A DNA stretch of 64,000 nt from Pseudomonas sp. ML96 (GTDB lineage Bacteria > Pseudomonadota > Gammaproteobacteria > Pseudomonadales > Pseudomonadaceae), in NCBI RefSeq assembly GCF_000761545.1, contig NZ_JPMY01000037.1, positions 62,001-126,000 of the forward strand, given 5' to 3'. Both the position numbers and the translations under genes were made by a program. Shown one piece after another: positions 35,733-53,711 of this stretch. The notes under the pieces are model-generated. The model was not told where the DNA came from. It saw only the letters and a program-made list of their open reading frames with translations, and did no database searches. The stretch's first letter is position 1; each line of letters opens with the position of its first letter.

Positions 35733-36269
35733 ATGTCGGACGCGCAATCCCCCTTCCAGCTTCTCGTTGACCTCGACCAGCGCTGTCGTGCGCTGGCGGC
35801 TGGTCTGCCGTCGCAACAGCAGACGGTACAGACCTGGAGCGGTATTGGCTTTCGTATGGGCGATCGCTACTTCGTGGCGCCCATGGGCGAGGTGGGCGAG
35901 GTGCTGCACGAACCACGGCACACCCTGCTGCCAGGCGTGAAGAGCTGGGTGAAGGGTGTGGCCAACGTGCGTGGCCGCCTGCTGCCAGTGATGGACCTGT
36001 GTGGCTTCTTCGGTAGCGACCTGTCGCCGCTGCGCAAGCAGCGCCGAGTCCTGGTGGTGGATTACAACGAAGTCTTCGCCGGCCTTACGGTCGACGAGGT
36101 GTTCGGCATGCAGCACTTCCCGGTAGATACCTTTTCGGAGCAATTGCCTCCACTCGAAGCGGCGATCTCGCCCTTCATTCATGGGGTTTTCCAGCGCGAG
36201 CGACCTTGGTTGGTGTTCAGTCCACATACATTGGCGCTGCACCAGGGCTTCCTCGACGTGGCGGTATAA
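35733..36269 (+). CDS. pilI: PilI, CheW-like coupling protein
   Basis: 178 residues with a single CheW domain (GIGFRMGDRYFVAPMGEVGEVL, WVKGVANVRGRLLPVMDLCGFFG, LVVDYNEVFAGLTVDEVFGMQHF). It links the chemoreceptor PilJ to the kinase ChpA at the cell poles. No additional domains. It lies between pilH and pilJ in the operon. Confidence 0.95.
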   Translation: MSDAQSPFQLLVDLDQRCRALAAGLPSQQQTVQTWSGIGFRMGDRYFVAPMGEVGEVLHEPRHTLLPGVKSWVKGVANVRGRLLPVMDLCGFFGSDLSPLRKQRRVLVVDYNEVFAGLTVDEVFGMQHFPVDTFSEQLPPLEAAISPFIHGVFQRERPWLVFSPHTLALHQGFLDVAV

Positions 36270-36353
36270 GAATTTTCGGTTGGGTCGGCATTTGCCGGCC
36301 CTTTGGCGTTACATGGAAATAGTTGTGCGGTCGGTCCAGGCGGGGGCCAAATA

Positions 36354-38396
36354 ATGAAAAAACTCGATGCAGGCAATCTCTTGGCAGGTGTGCGCAGTAA
36401 CACGCTGATCGCCGGACTCTTCATAGTCCTGATCATTTCCATCGTGTTGCTGTTCGCCAACTTCGCCTACCTCAACACCCAGTCCAACTACGACAAGGAA
36501 TACATCAGCCACGCAGGCGAACTGCGCGTGCTGTCCCAGCGTATTGCGAAGAACGCCACCGAAGCGGCGACCGGTAAGGCCGAAGCCTTCCCGCTGCTGA
36601 AAGAAGCGCGTCGCGACTTCGAAGAGCGCTGGGGCTTCCTGACCACCGGTAACGAGGCCACCGGCCTGCCGTCCGCGCCGGAGTCGGTCAAGCCGCAGAT
36701 GGACGAGGTGCAGAAGGACTGGGACGTGCTGCGGCAGAACGCCGACGCCATCCTGCAGAGCGAACAAACCGTACTGTCGCTGCACCAGGTAGCGGCGACC
36801 CTCGCCGAAACCATTCCGCAGCTGCAGGTCGAGTACGAAGAGGTGGTCGACATCCTGCTGCAGAGCGGTGCGCCGGCTGCCCAGGTCTCGGTTGCCCAGC
36901 GTCAGTCGCTGCTCGCCGAACGTATTCTCGGCTCGGTGAACAAGGTACTGGCCGGTGACGACGACTCGGTACAGGCCGCCGACATGTTCGGTCGTGACGC
37001 CAGCCTGTTCGGTCGCGTGCTCAAGGCGATGATCGAAGGCAACACCGCCATGGAAATCTCCAGGGTGACCGACCCGGACGCCCTGGAGCGCCTGGCCGAG
37101 ATTTCCGAGCTGTTCCAGTTCGTATCCGGCTCGGTGGACGAGATCCTCGAGACCTCCCCGGAACTGTTCCAGGTCCGTGAATCCGCCAACACCATCTTCA
37201 CCGGTTCGCAGACGCTGCTGGACAAGACCTCCGGTCTGGCCGGCAACTTCGAAGACCTGGCCGACGGTCGTGTGTTCAACACTCTGGCTGGCTACGTGCT
37301 GGGCGCCCTGGCTCTGGCCGCGATCATCCTCATCGGTCTGGTGATGGTGCGTGAGACCAACCGCCGACTGGCCTCCACCGCCGAGAAGAACGAACGTAAC
37401 CAGGCGGCGATTCTGCGACTGCTCGACGAAATCGCCGACCTCGCGGACGGTGACCTGACAGTGGCTGCGACGGTAACCGAGGACTTCACCGGTGCCATCG
37501 CGGACTCCATCAACTACTCCATCGACCAGCTGCGCGACCTGGTAGCGACGATCAACTCGACCGCCGTACAGGTGGCCGCCGCCGCCCAGGAAACCCAGGC
37601 CACTGCAATGCACCTGGCCGAGGCTTCCGAGCACCAGGCCCAGGAAATCGCCGGTGCATCCGCGGCGATCAACGAAATGGCCGTGTCGATTGACCAGGTA
37701 TCGGCGAACGCCGCGGAATCCTCCGCGGTAGCGGAACGTTCCGTAGCCATCGCCAACAAGGGTAACGAAGTCGTACACAACACCATCACCGGCATGGATA
37801 ACATCCGTGAGCAGATCCAGGACACCTCGAAGCGGATCAAACGCCTCGGTGAATCGTCCCAGGAGATCGGTGACATCGTTAGCCTGATTAACGACATTGC
37901 CGACCAGACCAACATCCTCGCACTGAACGCCGCGATTCAGGCATCCATGGCCGGTGACGCGGGTCGAGGCTTCGCCGTGGTAGCGGACGAGGTACAACGC
38001 CTCGCAGAACGTTCCTCCGCTGCAACCAAGCAGATCGAGGCGCTGGTTAAAACGATTCAGACCGACACCAACGAAGCGGTTATCTCCATGGAGCAGACCA
38101 CTTCCGAAGTAGTGCGCGGTGCCCGCCTGGCGCAGGACGCCGGTGTGGCCCTGGAAGAGATCGAGAAAGTATCCAAGACCCTCGCGGCCTTGATCCAGAA
38201 CATCTCCAACGCCGCCCGTCAGCAGGCTTCGTCTGCTGGCCACATCTCCAACACCATGAACGTGATTCAGGAGATTACCTCGCAGACCTCCGCAGGTACC
38301 ACCGCTACCGCCAAGAGCATTGGTAACCTGGCCAAGATGGCCAGTGAGATGCGTCGGTCGGTATCCGGCTTCACCCTGCCGGACGGCCAGGCCTGA
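36354..38396 (+). CDS. pilJ: PilJ, methyl-accepting chemoreceptor of the Pil-Chp system
   Basis: 680 residues from ATG 36354 ([18 protein letters not shown]). An N-terminal membrane helix ([23 protein letters not shown]) is followed by two PilJ periplasmic repeats ([16 protein letters not shown] and [16 protein letters not shown]). A second membrane helix ([21 protein letters not shown]), HAMP and the cytoplasmic hairpin follow. The hairpin tip reads [36 protein letters not shown]. The usual IEAARAGE is IQASMAGD here, as in P. aeruginosa PilJ. PilJ senses surface contact or pilin and signals to ChpA. No CheR-binding pentapeptide is visible at the end. Confidence 0.96.
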   Translation: MKKLDAGNLLAGVRSNTLIAGLFIVLIISIVLLFANFAYLNTQSNYDKEYISHAGELRVLSQRIAKNATEAATGKAEAFPLLKEARRDFEERWGFLTTGNEATGLPSAPESVKPQMDEVQKDWDVLRQNADAILQSEQTVLSLHQVAATLAETIPQLQVEYEEVVDILLQSGAPAAQVSVAQRQSLLAERILGSVNKVLAGDDDSVQAADMFGRDASLFGRVLKAMIEGNTAMEISRVTDPDALERLAEISELFQFVSGSVDEILETSPELFQVRESANTIFTGSQTLLDKTSGLAGNFEDLADGRVFNTLAGYVLGALALAAIILIGLVMVRETNRRLASTAEKNERNQAAILRLLDEIADLADGDLTVAATVTEDFTGAIADSINYSIDQLRDLVATINSTAVQVAAAAQETQATAMHLAEASEHQAQEIAGASAAINEMAVSIDQVSANAAESSAVAERSVAIANKGNEVVHNTITGMDNIREQIQDTSKRIKRLGESSQEIGDIVSLINDIADQTNILALNAAIQASMAGDAGRGFAVVADEVQRLAERSSAATKQIEALVKTIQTDTNEAVISMEQTTSEVVRGARLAQDAGVALEEIEKVSKTLAALIQNISNAARQQASSAGHISNTMNVIQEITSQTSAGTTATAKSIGNLAKMASEMRRSVSGFTLPDGQA

Positions 38397-38446
38397 TCTA
38401 GGGAGGTGCAGCGGCCTGAGAGGGTCGCTGCCCGGGGCACTCGGCC

Positions 38447-39328
38447 ATGAGCGAGGGGCACGGCATGCAGCCAAGCGGCGTCTGGGCCTTGAAGCCTCTG
38501 GCCGATATGTCGCAGACGGAGTTCCGCGACTGGCAGGCCCTGCTGGAAGAGCGCACCGGCGTGGTGATCAACGAGCAGCGCCGTGCTTTTCTGCAGACCA
38601 ACCTGAGTTCGCGCATGCGTGAGCTGGGTGTCGGCGACTATGCCAGTTACTACCGGCAGGTTACCGATGGCCCGCGTGGTGCGGTGGAATGGTCGACCCT
38701 GCTGGACCGCCTCACCGTGCAGGAAACCCGCTTCTTCCGTCACCGTCCGTCCTTCGATGTGCTGGAGAGTTACCTGCGTGGTCGTCTGGCCACCGATGAA
38801 CAACAACAGCCCCTGGCCCTGTGGAGCGTCGGTTGCTCCAGCGGCGAGGAGCCTTACTCGATGGCGATCTGCGCCGCCGAGGTGCTGCGTGAGCTGGAAA
38901 GCCCGCGGCAGTTCGGCGTGACCGGCACCGACATCAGCCTGAACGTGTTGAACAAGGCGCGCGAGGCGGCATACGGCGCGCGCAAGCTGGAACAGATGGA
39001 CAGCGACCTGTGCGAGCGCTACTTCCTTGCCCAGGCCGATGGTCGTTACCAAGTGGTGCCTGACCTGGCGGCGCGCGTCTGCGTTGCCCGGTTGAATGTG
39101 CTGGAGCTGGCCAAGGCGCCGCAATCCGGCATGGACGTAATCTTTTGCCAGAACCTGCTGATCTATTTCCGCCGCTGGCGCCGCCGTGAAATTCTCAACC
39201 GCCTGGCCGAACGCCTGGCGCCGGGGGGAATGCTGGTGGTCGGGGTCGGTGAAGTAGTCGGTTGGCAGCATCCGGACCTGGTGCCGGTGGCTGACGAGCG
39301 GGTCCTGGCTTTCACCCGCAAGGGCTAA
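38447..39328 (+). CDS. pilK: PilK, CheR-type methyltransferase
   Basis: 293 residues. CheR N-terminal helical domain (FRDWQALLEERTGVVINEQRRAFLQTNLSSRM), SAM-binding core ALWSVGCSSGEEPYSMAI, then GTDISLNVLNKAREAAYGAR, and VIFCQNLLIYFRRWRRREIL. It methylates glutamates of PilJ, opposing ChpB. The ATG at 38447 is favoured although a second Met occurs six codons later (MSEGHGMQPSG). It lies 50 bases after pilJ and 22 bases before chpA. Confidence 0.94.
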   Translation: MSEGHGMQPSGVWALKPLADMSQTEFRDWQALLEERTGVVINEQRRAFLQTNLSSRMRELGVGDYASYYRQVTDGPRGAVEWSTLLDRLTVQETRFFRHRPSFDVLESYLRGRLATDEQQQPLALWSVGCSSGEEPYSMAICAAEVLRELESPRQFGVTGTDISLNVLNKAREAAYGARKLEQMDSDLCERYFLAQADGRYQVVPDLAARVCVARLNVLELAKAPQSGMDVIFCQNLLIYFRRWRRREILNRLAERLAPGGMLVVGVGEVVGWQHPDLVPVADERVLAFTRKG

Positions 39329-39350
39329 GACAAGAATGACTGGAGCAGGT

Positions 39351-47058
<7,708 letters not shown>

Positions 47059-47066
<8 letters not shown>

Positions 47067-48078
47067 CAGAACTGCTGCTCGTATCGCGGTCATCGCCGAC
47101 ACCTCGCTGCAGCGCCATGTGCTGCAGCAGGCCCTGTCCGGCAGCGGCTACCAGGTAGTGCTCAACAGCGACCCGGCGCGCCTCGACGAGGCGGCCCTGG
47201 CCGATTGCGAGACCGACCTGTGGCTGGTGGACCTGGCGCAGTCGGAAGACTCGCCGCTGGTCGACAACCTGCTGGAGAAGGCCAGCGCCCCGGTGCTGTT
47301 CGGCGAGGGCCATGCCCCGGAACGTCACTCGGAAAATTACCCGCGCTGGGAGCGCCGCCTGTTCGGCAAGCTCAAGCGCCTGGTCGGTGATCCGACCCAG
47401 GCCGTCGGCCCGAGCCTGGAGGCCCTGCTGGCCGAGGCGCAGCGCCCCAGTCGCCTGGAGCTGCCGGCCGCGCTGGCCGAGACGCCGCTGGTGGCCGGTG
47501 AGCCGGCGCGCCAGGTCTGGTTGCTGGCCGCCTCCCTGGGCGGTCCGGCGGCGGTCAAGGAATTCCTCGACGCGCTGCCCGGCGGCCTGCCGATCGGCTT
47601 CGTCTACGCCCAGCACATCGATGCCGCCTTCGAGTCGGCACTGCCCCAGGCCGTTGGCCGCCACAGCCAGTGGCACGTCAACCCGGCGCGTAGCGGCGAC
47701 GCCGTGCGCTGCGGCGAAGTGGTGGTGGCGCCGATCGCCAATGAGCTCGGCTTCAGCGAGGATGGCGCCATGCAGGTAGCCGACCGCGGCTGGCCGGAGC
47801 CCTACAGCCCGTCCATCGACCAGATGATGCTCAACCTGGCCCAGCAGTTCGGCGCCAACTGTGGCGTGATCGCCTTCAGTGGCATGGGCAGCGACGGCAG
47901 CGCCGCCGCCGCCTACGTGCGTCGCCAGGGTGGCGTGATCTGGACCCAGAAGGCCGACAGCTGCGCCAGCCCGAGCATGCCCGACAGCCTGCGCGAGGGT
48001 GGTTACAGCACCTTCAGTGGCGACCCGCGCGAGCTGGCCTCCGCCCTGGTCAATCACCTGGCCGAGCAGTGCCAGTAA
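47059..48078 (+). CDS. chpB: ChpB, CheB-type methylesterase
   Basis: 339 residues. The N-terminal ~120 residues look like a receiver-type fold (RIAVIADTSLQRHVLQQALSGSGY ... LWLVDLAQSEDSPLV). The C-terminal esterase has the catalytic triad Ser (LAASLGGPAAVKEFL), His (VYAQHIDAAFES) and Asp (SGMGSDGSAAAAYV). It removes methyl groups from PilJ. The start overlaps the end of chpA by eight bases, so it is translationally coupled. Confidence 0.94.
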
Positions 48079-48107
48079 CGGCGCCAGCAGTCTTTCAAGG
48101 AGCCGCC

Positions 48108-48578
48108 ATGAGCCAAGCCATCGCCAGCCAGAACAGTGTCAGCAGCCTCACCGGCCTGCTGGTGCCGCTGGCCGACCGCACGCTGCTACTGCCCAACGTG
48201 GCGGTGGCCGAGCTGATTCCCTACCGTCCGCCGCATGTCACTCCGGGCCTGCCATCCTGGTTCCTCGGCCAGATCGCCTGGCGCGACCTGCAGCTGCCGC
48301 TGCTGTCGTTCGAAGCGGCTTCCGATGGTCAACCGCAGATCGGCCCCGGTGTGCGCGTGGCAGTGCTCAACGCCATGGGCGGCCGCGACAAGATCAAGTT
48401 CATCGCCCTGCTGGTGCAGGGCATCCCGCGCTCGATGAAGGTCGACGGCAACCTGCAGCGCGCCAGCGCCGAGCTGGCGCCGCTGGAACTGGACGCCGTG
48501 CAGCTCGGTGAGGCGGTGGTGAAGATCCCGGACCTGATCGGCCTGGAGCAGAAGCTGGCGGACGCCGGCCTGATCTGA
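48108..48578 (+). CDS. chpC: ChpC, CheW-like protein
   Basis: 156 residues from ATG 48108, which has AAGGAG; an in-frame ATG 39 bases upstream would add a poor N-terminus. A CheW domain is recognisable (LLVPLADRTLLLPNVAVAEL, WFLGQIAWRDLQLPLLSFE, DKIKFIALLVQGIPRS, LIGLEQKLADAGLI). In P. aeruginosa ChpC is a second CheW-type adaptor feeding other receptors into ChpA. The chpD ATG follows its stop after a single base. Confidence 0.93.
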   Translation: MSQAIASQNSVSSLTGLLVPLADRTLLLPNVAVAELIPYRPPHVTPGLPSWFLGQIAWRDLQLPLLSFEAASDGQPQIGPGVRVAVLNAMGGRDKIKFIALLVQGIPRSMKVDGNLQRASAELAPLELDAVQLGEAVVKIPDLIGLEQKLADAGLI

Positions 48579-48579
48579 C

Positions 48580-49371
48580 ATGGGCTCGGTTCGTCTGGCG
48601 CGCCTCGGCGACCTGGAGGTCGCCAGTAGCTGTGTCGCCGGGCAGCAGTTCGAGAAGCACAGCCACGACGAGTTCGTCATCGGTGCCAACCTGCTCGGCG
48701 ACGAGCGCATCTGGCTCGACGGGCGCCAGTTCAGCGCCGGCGTCGGCGCCATCACCACCTACAATCCCGGCGAAATCCAGGGCGGCGGCACGGCCGAAGG
48801 CCAGCCCTGGCGCTATGTCAGCCTCTACGTCCCCGTCGCGCAGCTGGCTACCAGTCTGGGGCGCAGCGAGTTGCAGTTCGAACGACCGTTGCAGCAAGCG
48901 CCGGCACTGGCCCATGAGCTGGCGCGCGCGGTCGAGGCCTGCCTGAGCGACGATCCATTGCTCCGTGAGCGCGGCGAAGAGGGCGTGACCCTGCTGCTCG
49001 GCAGCATCGCCAGTGGTGCCGGGGTGCGCCTGGCCGGCGAGCGCAACCTGGGCCATGCCGCCGTGGCGCGCCTGCAGGAGCTGCTGGCGCACAACCTCGA
49101 GCGCACGCCGAGCCTGGAGCAGATGGCCGCCGAGCTCGGCCTGTCCAAGTTCCACCTGCTGCGCAGCTTCCAGAAGCACACCGGGCTGAGCCCGCGGCAG
49201 TGGGCCATGCAGCTGCGCACCCGTCGCGCCCAGGGGCTGCTGCGTCTCGGTCTGCCGGCTGGCGAGGTGGCGCATAGCCTCGGCTTCGCCGACCAGAGCC
49301 ACCTCAATCGCCACTTCCGCGCCGCCTATGGCCTCAGCCCGGGGCGCTATCAGGCCTGCGTGCGCGGCTGA
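48580..49371 (+). CDS. chpD: ChpD, AraC-family transcription factor
   Basis: 263 residues. N-terminal cupin-like ligand domain (SCVAGQQFEKHSHDEFVIGAN ... AITTYNPGEIQGGG) and C-terminal AraC double helix-turn-helix (RTPSLEQMAAELGLSKFHLLRSFQKHTGLSP and LPAGEVAHSLGFADQSHLNRHF). It is part of the chp operon, starting one base after chpC. The regulon is unknown; in P. aeruginosa it is dispensable for twitching. Together with chpE it resembles a free-standing AraC-LysE exporter pair fused to the end of the operon. Confidence 0.9.
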   Translation: MGSVRLARLGDLEVASSCVAGQQFEKHSHDEFVIGANLLGDERIWLDGRQFSAGVGAITTYNPGEIQGGGTAEGQPWRYVSLYVPVAQLATSLGRSELQFERPLQQAPALAHELARAVEACLSDDPLLRERGEEGVTLLLGSIASGAGVRLAGERNLGHAAVARLQELLAHNLERTPSLEQMAAELGLSKFHLLRSFQKHTGLSPRQWAMQLRTRRAQGLLRLGLPAGEVAHSLGFADQSHLNRHFRAAYGLSPGRYQACVRG

Positions 49372-49444
49372 GAGCAATCCGGTTCAAGCCGACTCCCGGG
49401 CGTTCGCGGATAATCCGCGCCATTCGTGATCGGGAGCCTGCCCC

Positions 49445-50053
49445 ATGTTGACCATCTTCCTCGCCGCCATGCTCTTCGGCCTGGCCTTCTGCGCCTCGCC
49501 CGGAGCGGTATTCAGTGAGACCCTGCGCCGCGGCCTGACCGGCGGTTTCCGCCCGGCGCTGCTGGTGCAGCTGGGCTCGCTGATCGGCGATGCGGTATGG
49601 GCGTTGATCGGCCTGACCAGCCTGATCCTGCTGCTCGCCCAGGACAGCGTGCGGGTGCCGCTGACCATCGCCTGCGCGGCCTACCTGGTCTGGCTCGGTG
49701 TGCAGGGCCTGCGTGATGCCTGGCAGCCGCCGGCACAGGAGGAGGGTGGTCAGCAGGGACGCAATGCCTTTGGCGCCGGCGCCCTGCTGTCGCTATCGAA
49801 CCCGAAGAACATCGTGTTCTGGGGCGCGCTGGGCAGTGCGCTGGCGGGTATCGTCGAGGGCACACCGAGCCATGCGCAGATGGCAGTGTTCTTCGCCGGC
49901 TTCATGCTCGCCTCGCTGCTCTGGTGCTTCATCTGTGCGGCGCTGGTGGACTGGCTGCGGCGCTATACCTCGCAGCTCTGGCATCGCATCAGCTATGCCG
50001 GCTGCGGTGTGCTGCTGCTGGCGTTAGCTGCTCTGACCCTGCGCGGTATCTAA
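49445..50053 (+). CDS. chpE: ChpE, LysE-family exporter
   Basis: 202 residues with about six membrane helices and the LysE/RhtB signature near the start (ILAAMLFGLAFCASPGAVFSET ... SLIGDAVWALIGL) and in the middle (LSLSNPKNIVFW). Family members export amino acids or related metabolites; the substrate is unknown. It is the last gene of the pil-chp operon, convergent with rsmE whose stop is only 2 bases away. The 73-base chpD-chpE gap has no terminator. Confidence 0.9.
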   Translation: MLTIFLAAMLFGLAFCASPGAVFSETLRRGLTGGFRPALLVQLGSLIGDAVWALIGLTSLILLLAQDSVRVPLTIACAAYLVWLGVQGLRDAWQPPAQEEGGQQGRNAFGAGALLSLSNPKNIVFWGALGSALAGIVEGTPSHAQMAVFFAGFMLASLLWCFICAALVDWLRRYTSQLWHRISYAGCGVLLLALAALTLRGI

Positions 50054-50055
50054 GC

Positions 50056-50775
50056 TCAGAAATCGCCCCACAGCTGCTGGGCCACACTCAGCGCCACCAC
50101 CGGCGCGGTCTCGGTGCGCAGCACGCGCGGGCCGAGGCGTGCGGCGTGGAAGCCGGCGGCCTTGGCCTGCTCGACTTCCGCCTCGGTCAGGCCACCCTCG
50201 GGGCCGATCAGGAAGGCCAGGTTCTGCGGCTTGGCATGGCTCTCCAGCGGCGCCGCCACCGGGTGCAGGACCAATTTGAGATCGGCCTGCACGCTGGCCT
50301 GCCATTCGCTCAGGGTCACTGGCGCATGGATGATCGGCAGTACCGAGCGGCCGCATTGCTCGCAGGCGCTGATCGCCACCTGGCGCCAGTGGGCCAGGCG
50401 CTTGTCGGCGCGCTCGTCCTTCAGGCGCACTTCGCAGCGCTCGGAGACGATCGGGGTGATCTCGCTGGCGCCCAGCTCGGTGGCCTTCTGGATCGCCCAG
50501 TCCATCCGTTCGCCACGCGACAGGCCCTGGCCCAGATGGACCCGCAGCGGCGATTCGGCCTGGCCGGCGAACTGTTCGCGCAACTCGACGCGCACGGCTT
50601 TCTTGCCCACCTCGATCAGCTCGCCCAGGTACTCCTGGCCGCTACCGTCGAACAGCTGCACGGCGTCGCCCGCGCTGTGCCTGAGCACGCGGCCGATATA
50701 GTGGGCCTGGGCCTCGGGCAGCTCGTGCTGGCCGAGGGAGAGCGGGGCATCGATAAAGAAGCGGGACAGGCGCAT
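50056..50775 (-). CDS. rsmE: 16S rRNA m3U1498 methyltransferase RsmE
   Basis: 239-residue SPOUT methyltransferase. N-terminal PUA-like RNA-binding part (MRLSRFFIDAPLSLGQHELPEAQAHY) and C-terminal trefoil knot (FLIGPEGGLTEAEVEQAKAAGFHAARLGPRVLRTETAPV). It methylates U1498 in the ribosomal decoding centre. It lies downstream of bioA on the same strand with a 44-base gap and is convergent with chpE. Confidence 0.95.
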   Translation of the reverse strand: MRLSRFFIDAPLSLGQHELPEAQAHYIGRVLRHSAGDAVQLFDGSGQEYLGELIEVGKKAVRVELREQFAGQAESPLRVHLGQGLSRGERMDWAIQKATELGASEITPIVSERCEVRLKDERADKRLAHWRQVAISACEQCGRSVLPIIHAPVTLSEWQASVQADLKLVLHPVAAPLESHAKPQNLAFLIGPEGGLTEAEVEQAKAAGFHAARLGPRVLRTETAPVVALSVAQQLWGDF

Positions 50776-50819
50776 GGCGATTTTCGTGCTGGGTGACAGG
50801 CGCGCAGTTTACCCGCTGA

Positions 50820-52226
50820 CTAGCCGGGGTCGCGATGGTTGGGATACAGATCGGCCTGCACGGCCACACTGACCGATTCGCGGGTGGCGATATCGATGCC
50901 TTCGCTGGCCACCTCGGCGAGGAAGTCGATCTGCTCGGGCGTGATCACGTAGGGCGGCAGGAAGTACACCACGCTGCCCAGCGGGCGCAGCAGGGCGCCG
51001 CGCGTCAGGGCGTGCTGGTACACCGCCAGGCCGCGGCGTTCCTGCCAGGGGTAGGCGGTCTTGCTCGGCTTGTCCTTGACCATCTCGATGGCCAGGGCCA
51101 TGCCGGTCTGGCGCACCTCGGCGACATGGGAATGGTCTTTCAGGTGTTCGGTGGCACTGGTCATGCGCGCGGCAAGCAGCTTGTTCTTCTCGATCACATT
51201 GTCGTCACGGAAGATATCCAGGGTCGCCAAGGCGGCGGCGCAGGCCAGCGGGTTGCCGGTGTAGGTGTGCGAGTGGAGGAAGGCGCGCAGGGTGGCGTAG
51301 TCGTCATAGAAGGCGCCGTACACGATGTCGGTAGTGAGCACTGCGGCCATCGGCAGGTAGCCGCCGGTCAGCGCCTTGGACAGCACCAGGAAGTCCGGGG
51401 TGATGCCGGCCTGCTCGCAGGCGAACATGGTCCCGGTGCGGCCGAAGCCGACGGCGATCTCGTCGTGGATCAGGTGCACGCCGTAGCGGTCGCAGGCCTC
51501 GCGCAGAAGCTTGAGGTACACCGGGTGGTACATGCGCATGCCGCCGGCGCCCTGGATCAGCGGCTCGACGATAACCGCCGCCACCTCGTGGGCATGTTCG
51601 GCCAGGGTCTGTTCCATGGCGGCGAACATATTGCGCGAGTGCTCCTCCCAGCCCATGCCCTCGGGGCGCAGGTAGCAGTCCGGGCTCGGCACCTTGATCG
51701 TATCGAGCAGCAGCGCCTTGTAGGTGTCGGTGAACAGCGCCACGTCGCCCACCGACATCGCCGCCACCGTCTCGCCGTGGTAGCTGTTGCTCAGGGTGAC
51801 AAAGCGCTTCTTCGCCGGTTTGTCATTGTTGATCCAGTAGTGGTGGCTCATCTTCAGCGCCACCTCGATACCGGATGAACCGTTGTCGGCGTAGAACACC
51901 TTGTTCAGTCCGGCCGGGGTGATCTGCACCAGGCGCTCGGACAGCTCGACCACCGGCGCGTGGGTGAAGCCGGCGAGCATCACATGCTCCAGGCTCTCCA
52001 GCTGTTCCTTGATGCGCCCGTTGATGCGCGGATTACCGTGACCGAATACGTTGACCCACCAGGAGCTGACCGCGTCCAGATAGCGCTTGCCGTCGAAGTC
52101 CTCCAGCCACACGCCGTCACCGCGCCTGATCGGGATCAGCGGCAGGCGTTCGTGGTCTTTCATCTGGGTGCAGGGGTGCCACAGCACGGCGAGGTCGCGC
52201 TGCATCCACTGGGCATTCTGGCTCAT
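50820..52226 (-). CDS. bioA: Adenosylmethionine-8-amino-7-oxononanoate aminotransferase
   Basis: 468-residue class III aminotransferase. Conserved parts are LWHPCTQMKDHERLPLIPI (start), SNSYHGETVAAMSVGD, LIHDEIAVGFGRTGTMFACE and the PLP lysine in DFLVLSKALTGGYLPM. It converts KAPA to DAPA in biotin synthesis, using SAM as amino donor. The remaining bio genes are not nearby in this window, as is usual in Pseudomonas. It is divergent from the cytochrome b561 gene across a 240-base spacer in which I see no further gene. Confidence 0.95.
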   Translation of the reverse strand: MSQNAQWMQRDLAVLWHPCTQMKDHERLPLIPIRRGDGVWLEDFDGKRYLDAVSSWWVNVFGHGNPRINGRIKEQLESLEHVMLAGFTHAPVVELSERLVQITPAGLNKVFYADNGSSGIEVALKMSHHYWINNDKPAKKRFVTLSNSYHGETVAAMSVGDVALFTDTYKALLLDTIKVPSPDCYLRPEGMGWEEHSRNMFAAMEQTLAEHAHEVAAVIVEPLIQGAGGMRMYHPVYLKLLREACDRYGVHLIHDEIAVGFGRTGTMFACEQAGITPDFLVLSKALTGGYLPMAAVLTTDIVYGAFYDDYATLRAFLHSHTYTGNPLACAAALATLDIFRDDNVIEKNKLLAARMTSATEHLKDHSHVAEVRQTGMALAIEMVKDKPSKTAYPWQERRGLAVYQHALTRGALLRPLGSVVYFLPPYVITPEQIDFLAEVASEGIDIATRESVSVAVQADLYPNHRDPG

Positions 52227-52466
52227 GGTTCATCTCCGGTACGACAGTGGCTGAGACTACCAGATGGCCCGCCGCGGCACGCGCTCGCCGTTGATGCCGG
52301 GAAAAGCGCCATTCAGAGCCCTCGCGCGAACCTGGAACGTTACCGGCGGACTAATGGCCGGCGCGGCAATCATCTGGTTACTCGATATTTCGCAGCGAAA
52401 AATTCCGCTTTTAATCGATGCGTTTGCCGCTAGGCTTTCCCCATTCAGTCATTCGGACGCTTTCTT

Positions 52467-53021
52467 ATGCAGTGGCGCAATTCGAATTCCACCTACGGCC
52501 TGGTCAGCATCGCGCTGCACTGGCTGGTGGCCCTGGCGGTGTTCGGTCTGTTCGGCCTGGGCCTGTGGATGGTCGGCCTGGACTACTACAGCAGCTGGTA
52601 TCGCACCGCGCCGGACCTGCACAAGAGCATCGGCATCACCCTGTTCGTGGTCATGCTCGGCCGCCTGGCCTGGCGCTTCCTCAGCCCGCCGCCGCCGGCA
52701 CCCAGCAGCCACGGTGCTGCCACGCGCCTGGCGTCCAAGGCCGGCCACGCCTTCCTCTATTTCGCCCTGTTCGCCCTGATGCTCAGTGGTTACCTGATTT
52801 CCACCGCTGATGACCGCGGCATCGCCGTGTTCGGCTTGTTCGAGGTGCCGGCCACGCTGACCAGCATTCCGGATCAGGCCGATGTCGCCGGCCTGATCCA
52901 CGAATACCTCGCCTGGGCCCTGGTGATCTTCGCCGGCCTGCATGCCCTGGCGGCGCTCAAGCACCATTTCATTGACCGTGACGCCACCCTGGTGCGCATG
53001 TTCGGTCGCACCGGCAAGTAA
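52467..53021 (+). CDS. Cytochrome b561 family protein
   Basis: 184 residues, four membrane helices. Heme-ligand histidines occur in VSIALHWLVALAVF, PDLHKSIGITLFV, SKAGHAFLYFALFALML and GLIHEYLAWALVIFAGLHALAALKHHF. Family members are di-heme b cytochromes of the inner membrane; in pseudomonads they pass electrons between quinol and oxygen or superoxide. It lies 18 bases ahead of the yceI gene, a pairing common in bacteria, so the two likely form an operon. Confidence 0.92.
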   Translation: MQWRNSNSTYGLVSIALHWLVALAVFGLFGLGLWMVGLDYYSSWYRTAPDLHKSIGITLFVVMLGRLAWRFLSPPPPAPSSHGAATRLASKAGHAFLYFALFALMLSGYLISTADDRGIAVFGLFEVPATLTSIPDQADVAGLIHEYLAWALVIFAGLHALAALKHHFIDRDATLVRMFGRTGK

Positions 53022-53039
53022 CCCACAAGGAGACTGTTA

Positions 53040-53615
53040 ATGTTCAAGAAATCCCTCGCCGCCCTGACCCTGGGTGCAGCACTGTTCGCCGGCCAAGCCA
53101 TGGCTGCCGACTACGCCATCGACAAGCAGGGCCAGCACGCCTTCATCAACTTCAAGATCAGCCACCTGGGCTACAGCTGGCTGTACGGCACCTTCAAGGA
53201 CTTTGACGGCAGCTTCAGCTTCGACGCCAAGGCGCCGGAAGCGAGCAAGGTCAAGGTGACCATCAACACCGCCAGCGTCGACTCCAACCACGCCGAGCGT
53301 GACAAGCACCTGCGCAGCGGCGACTTCCTCAACGTCGACAAGAACCCGACCGCGACCTTCGAGTCCACCTCGGTCAAGAGCACCGGCGAAGGCACTGCCG
53401 ACATCACCGGTAACCTGACCCTCAACGGCGTGACCAAGCCGGTGGTGATCGCCGCTAAGTTCCTCGGCGAGGGCAGCGACCCGTGGGGCGGCTACCGCGC
53501 CGGCTTCGAGGGCAGCACCAAACTGAAACTGAAGGACTTCGACATCCAGAAGGACCTCGGCCCGGCTTCCCAGGAAGTGGAGCTGATCCTCTCCGTCGAA
53601 GGCGTTCGCCAATAA
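53040..53615 (+). CDS. YceI-family periplasmic protein
   Basis: 191 residues: signal peptide [22 protein letters not shown] followed by the YceI lipocalin-like barrel ([64 protein letters not shown]). YceI proteins bind polyisoprenoids such as ubiquinone precursors; the P. aeruginosa homologue at this locus has also been reported as a secreted protease, PasP, a claim I treat cautiously because the fold has no protease motif. It is preceded by the cytochrome b561 gene and followed by a strong terminator. Confidence 0.92.
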   Translation: MFKKSLAALTLGAALFAGQAMAADYAIDKQGQHAFINFKISHLGYSWLYGTFKDFDGSFSFDAKAPEASKVKVTINTASVDSNHAERDKHLRSGDFLNVDKNPTATFESTSVKSTGEGTADITGNLTLNGVTKPVVIAAKFLGEGSDPWGGYRAGFEGSTKLKLKDFDIQKDLGPASQEVELILSVEGVRQ

Positions 53616-53681
53616 GACGGATTGGCTGCGCAGTAGCCTCGCGGCCGCTGCGCACTATCCTCGCCACCTTTCTGGTGGCAC

Positions 53682-53711
53682 AAAAAAGCCGGCCCTGGGG
53701 CCGGCTTTTTC
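53682..53711. terminator. Bidirectional terminator between yceI and rhlE
   Basis: AAAAAAGCCGGCC - CTGG - GGCCGGCTTTTT forms a strong hairpin with A and T tracts on each side, between the convergent yceI (+) and rhlE (-) genes. Confidence 0.92.
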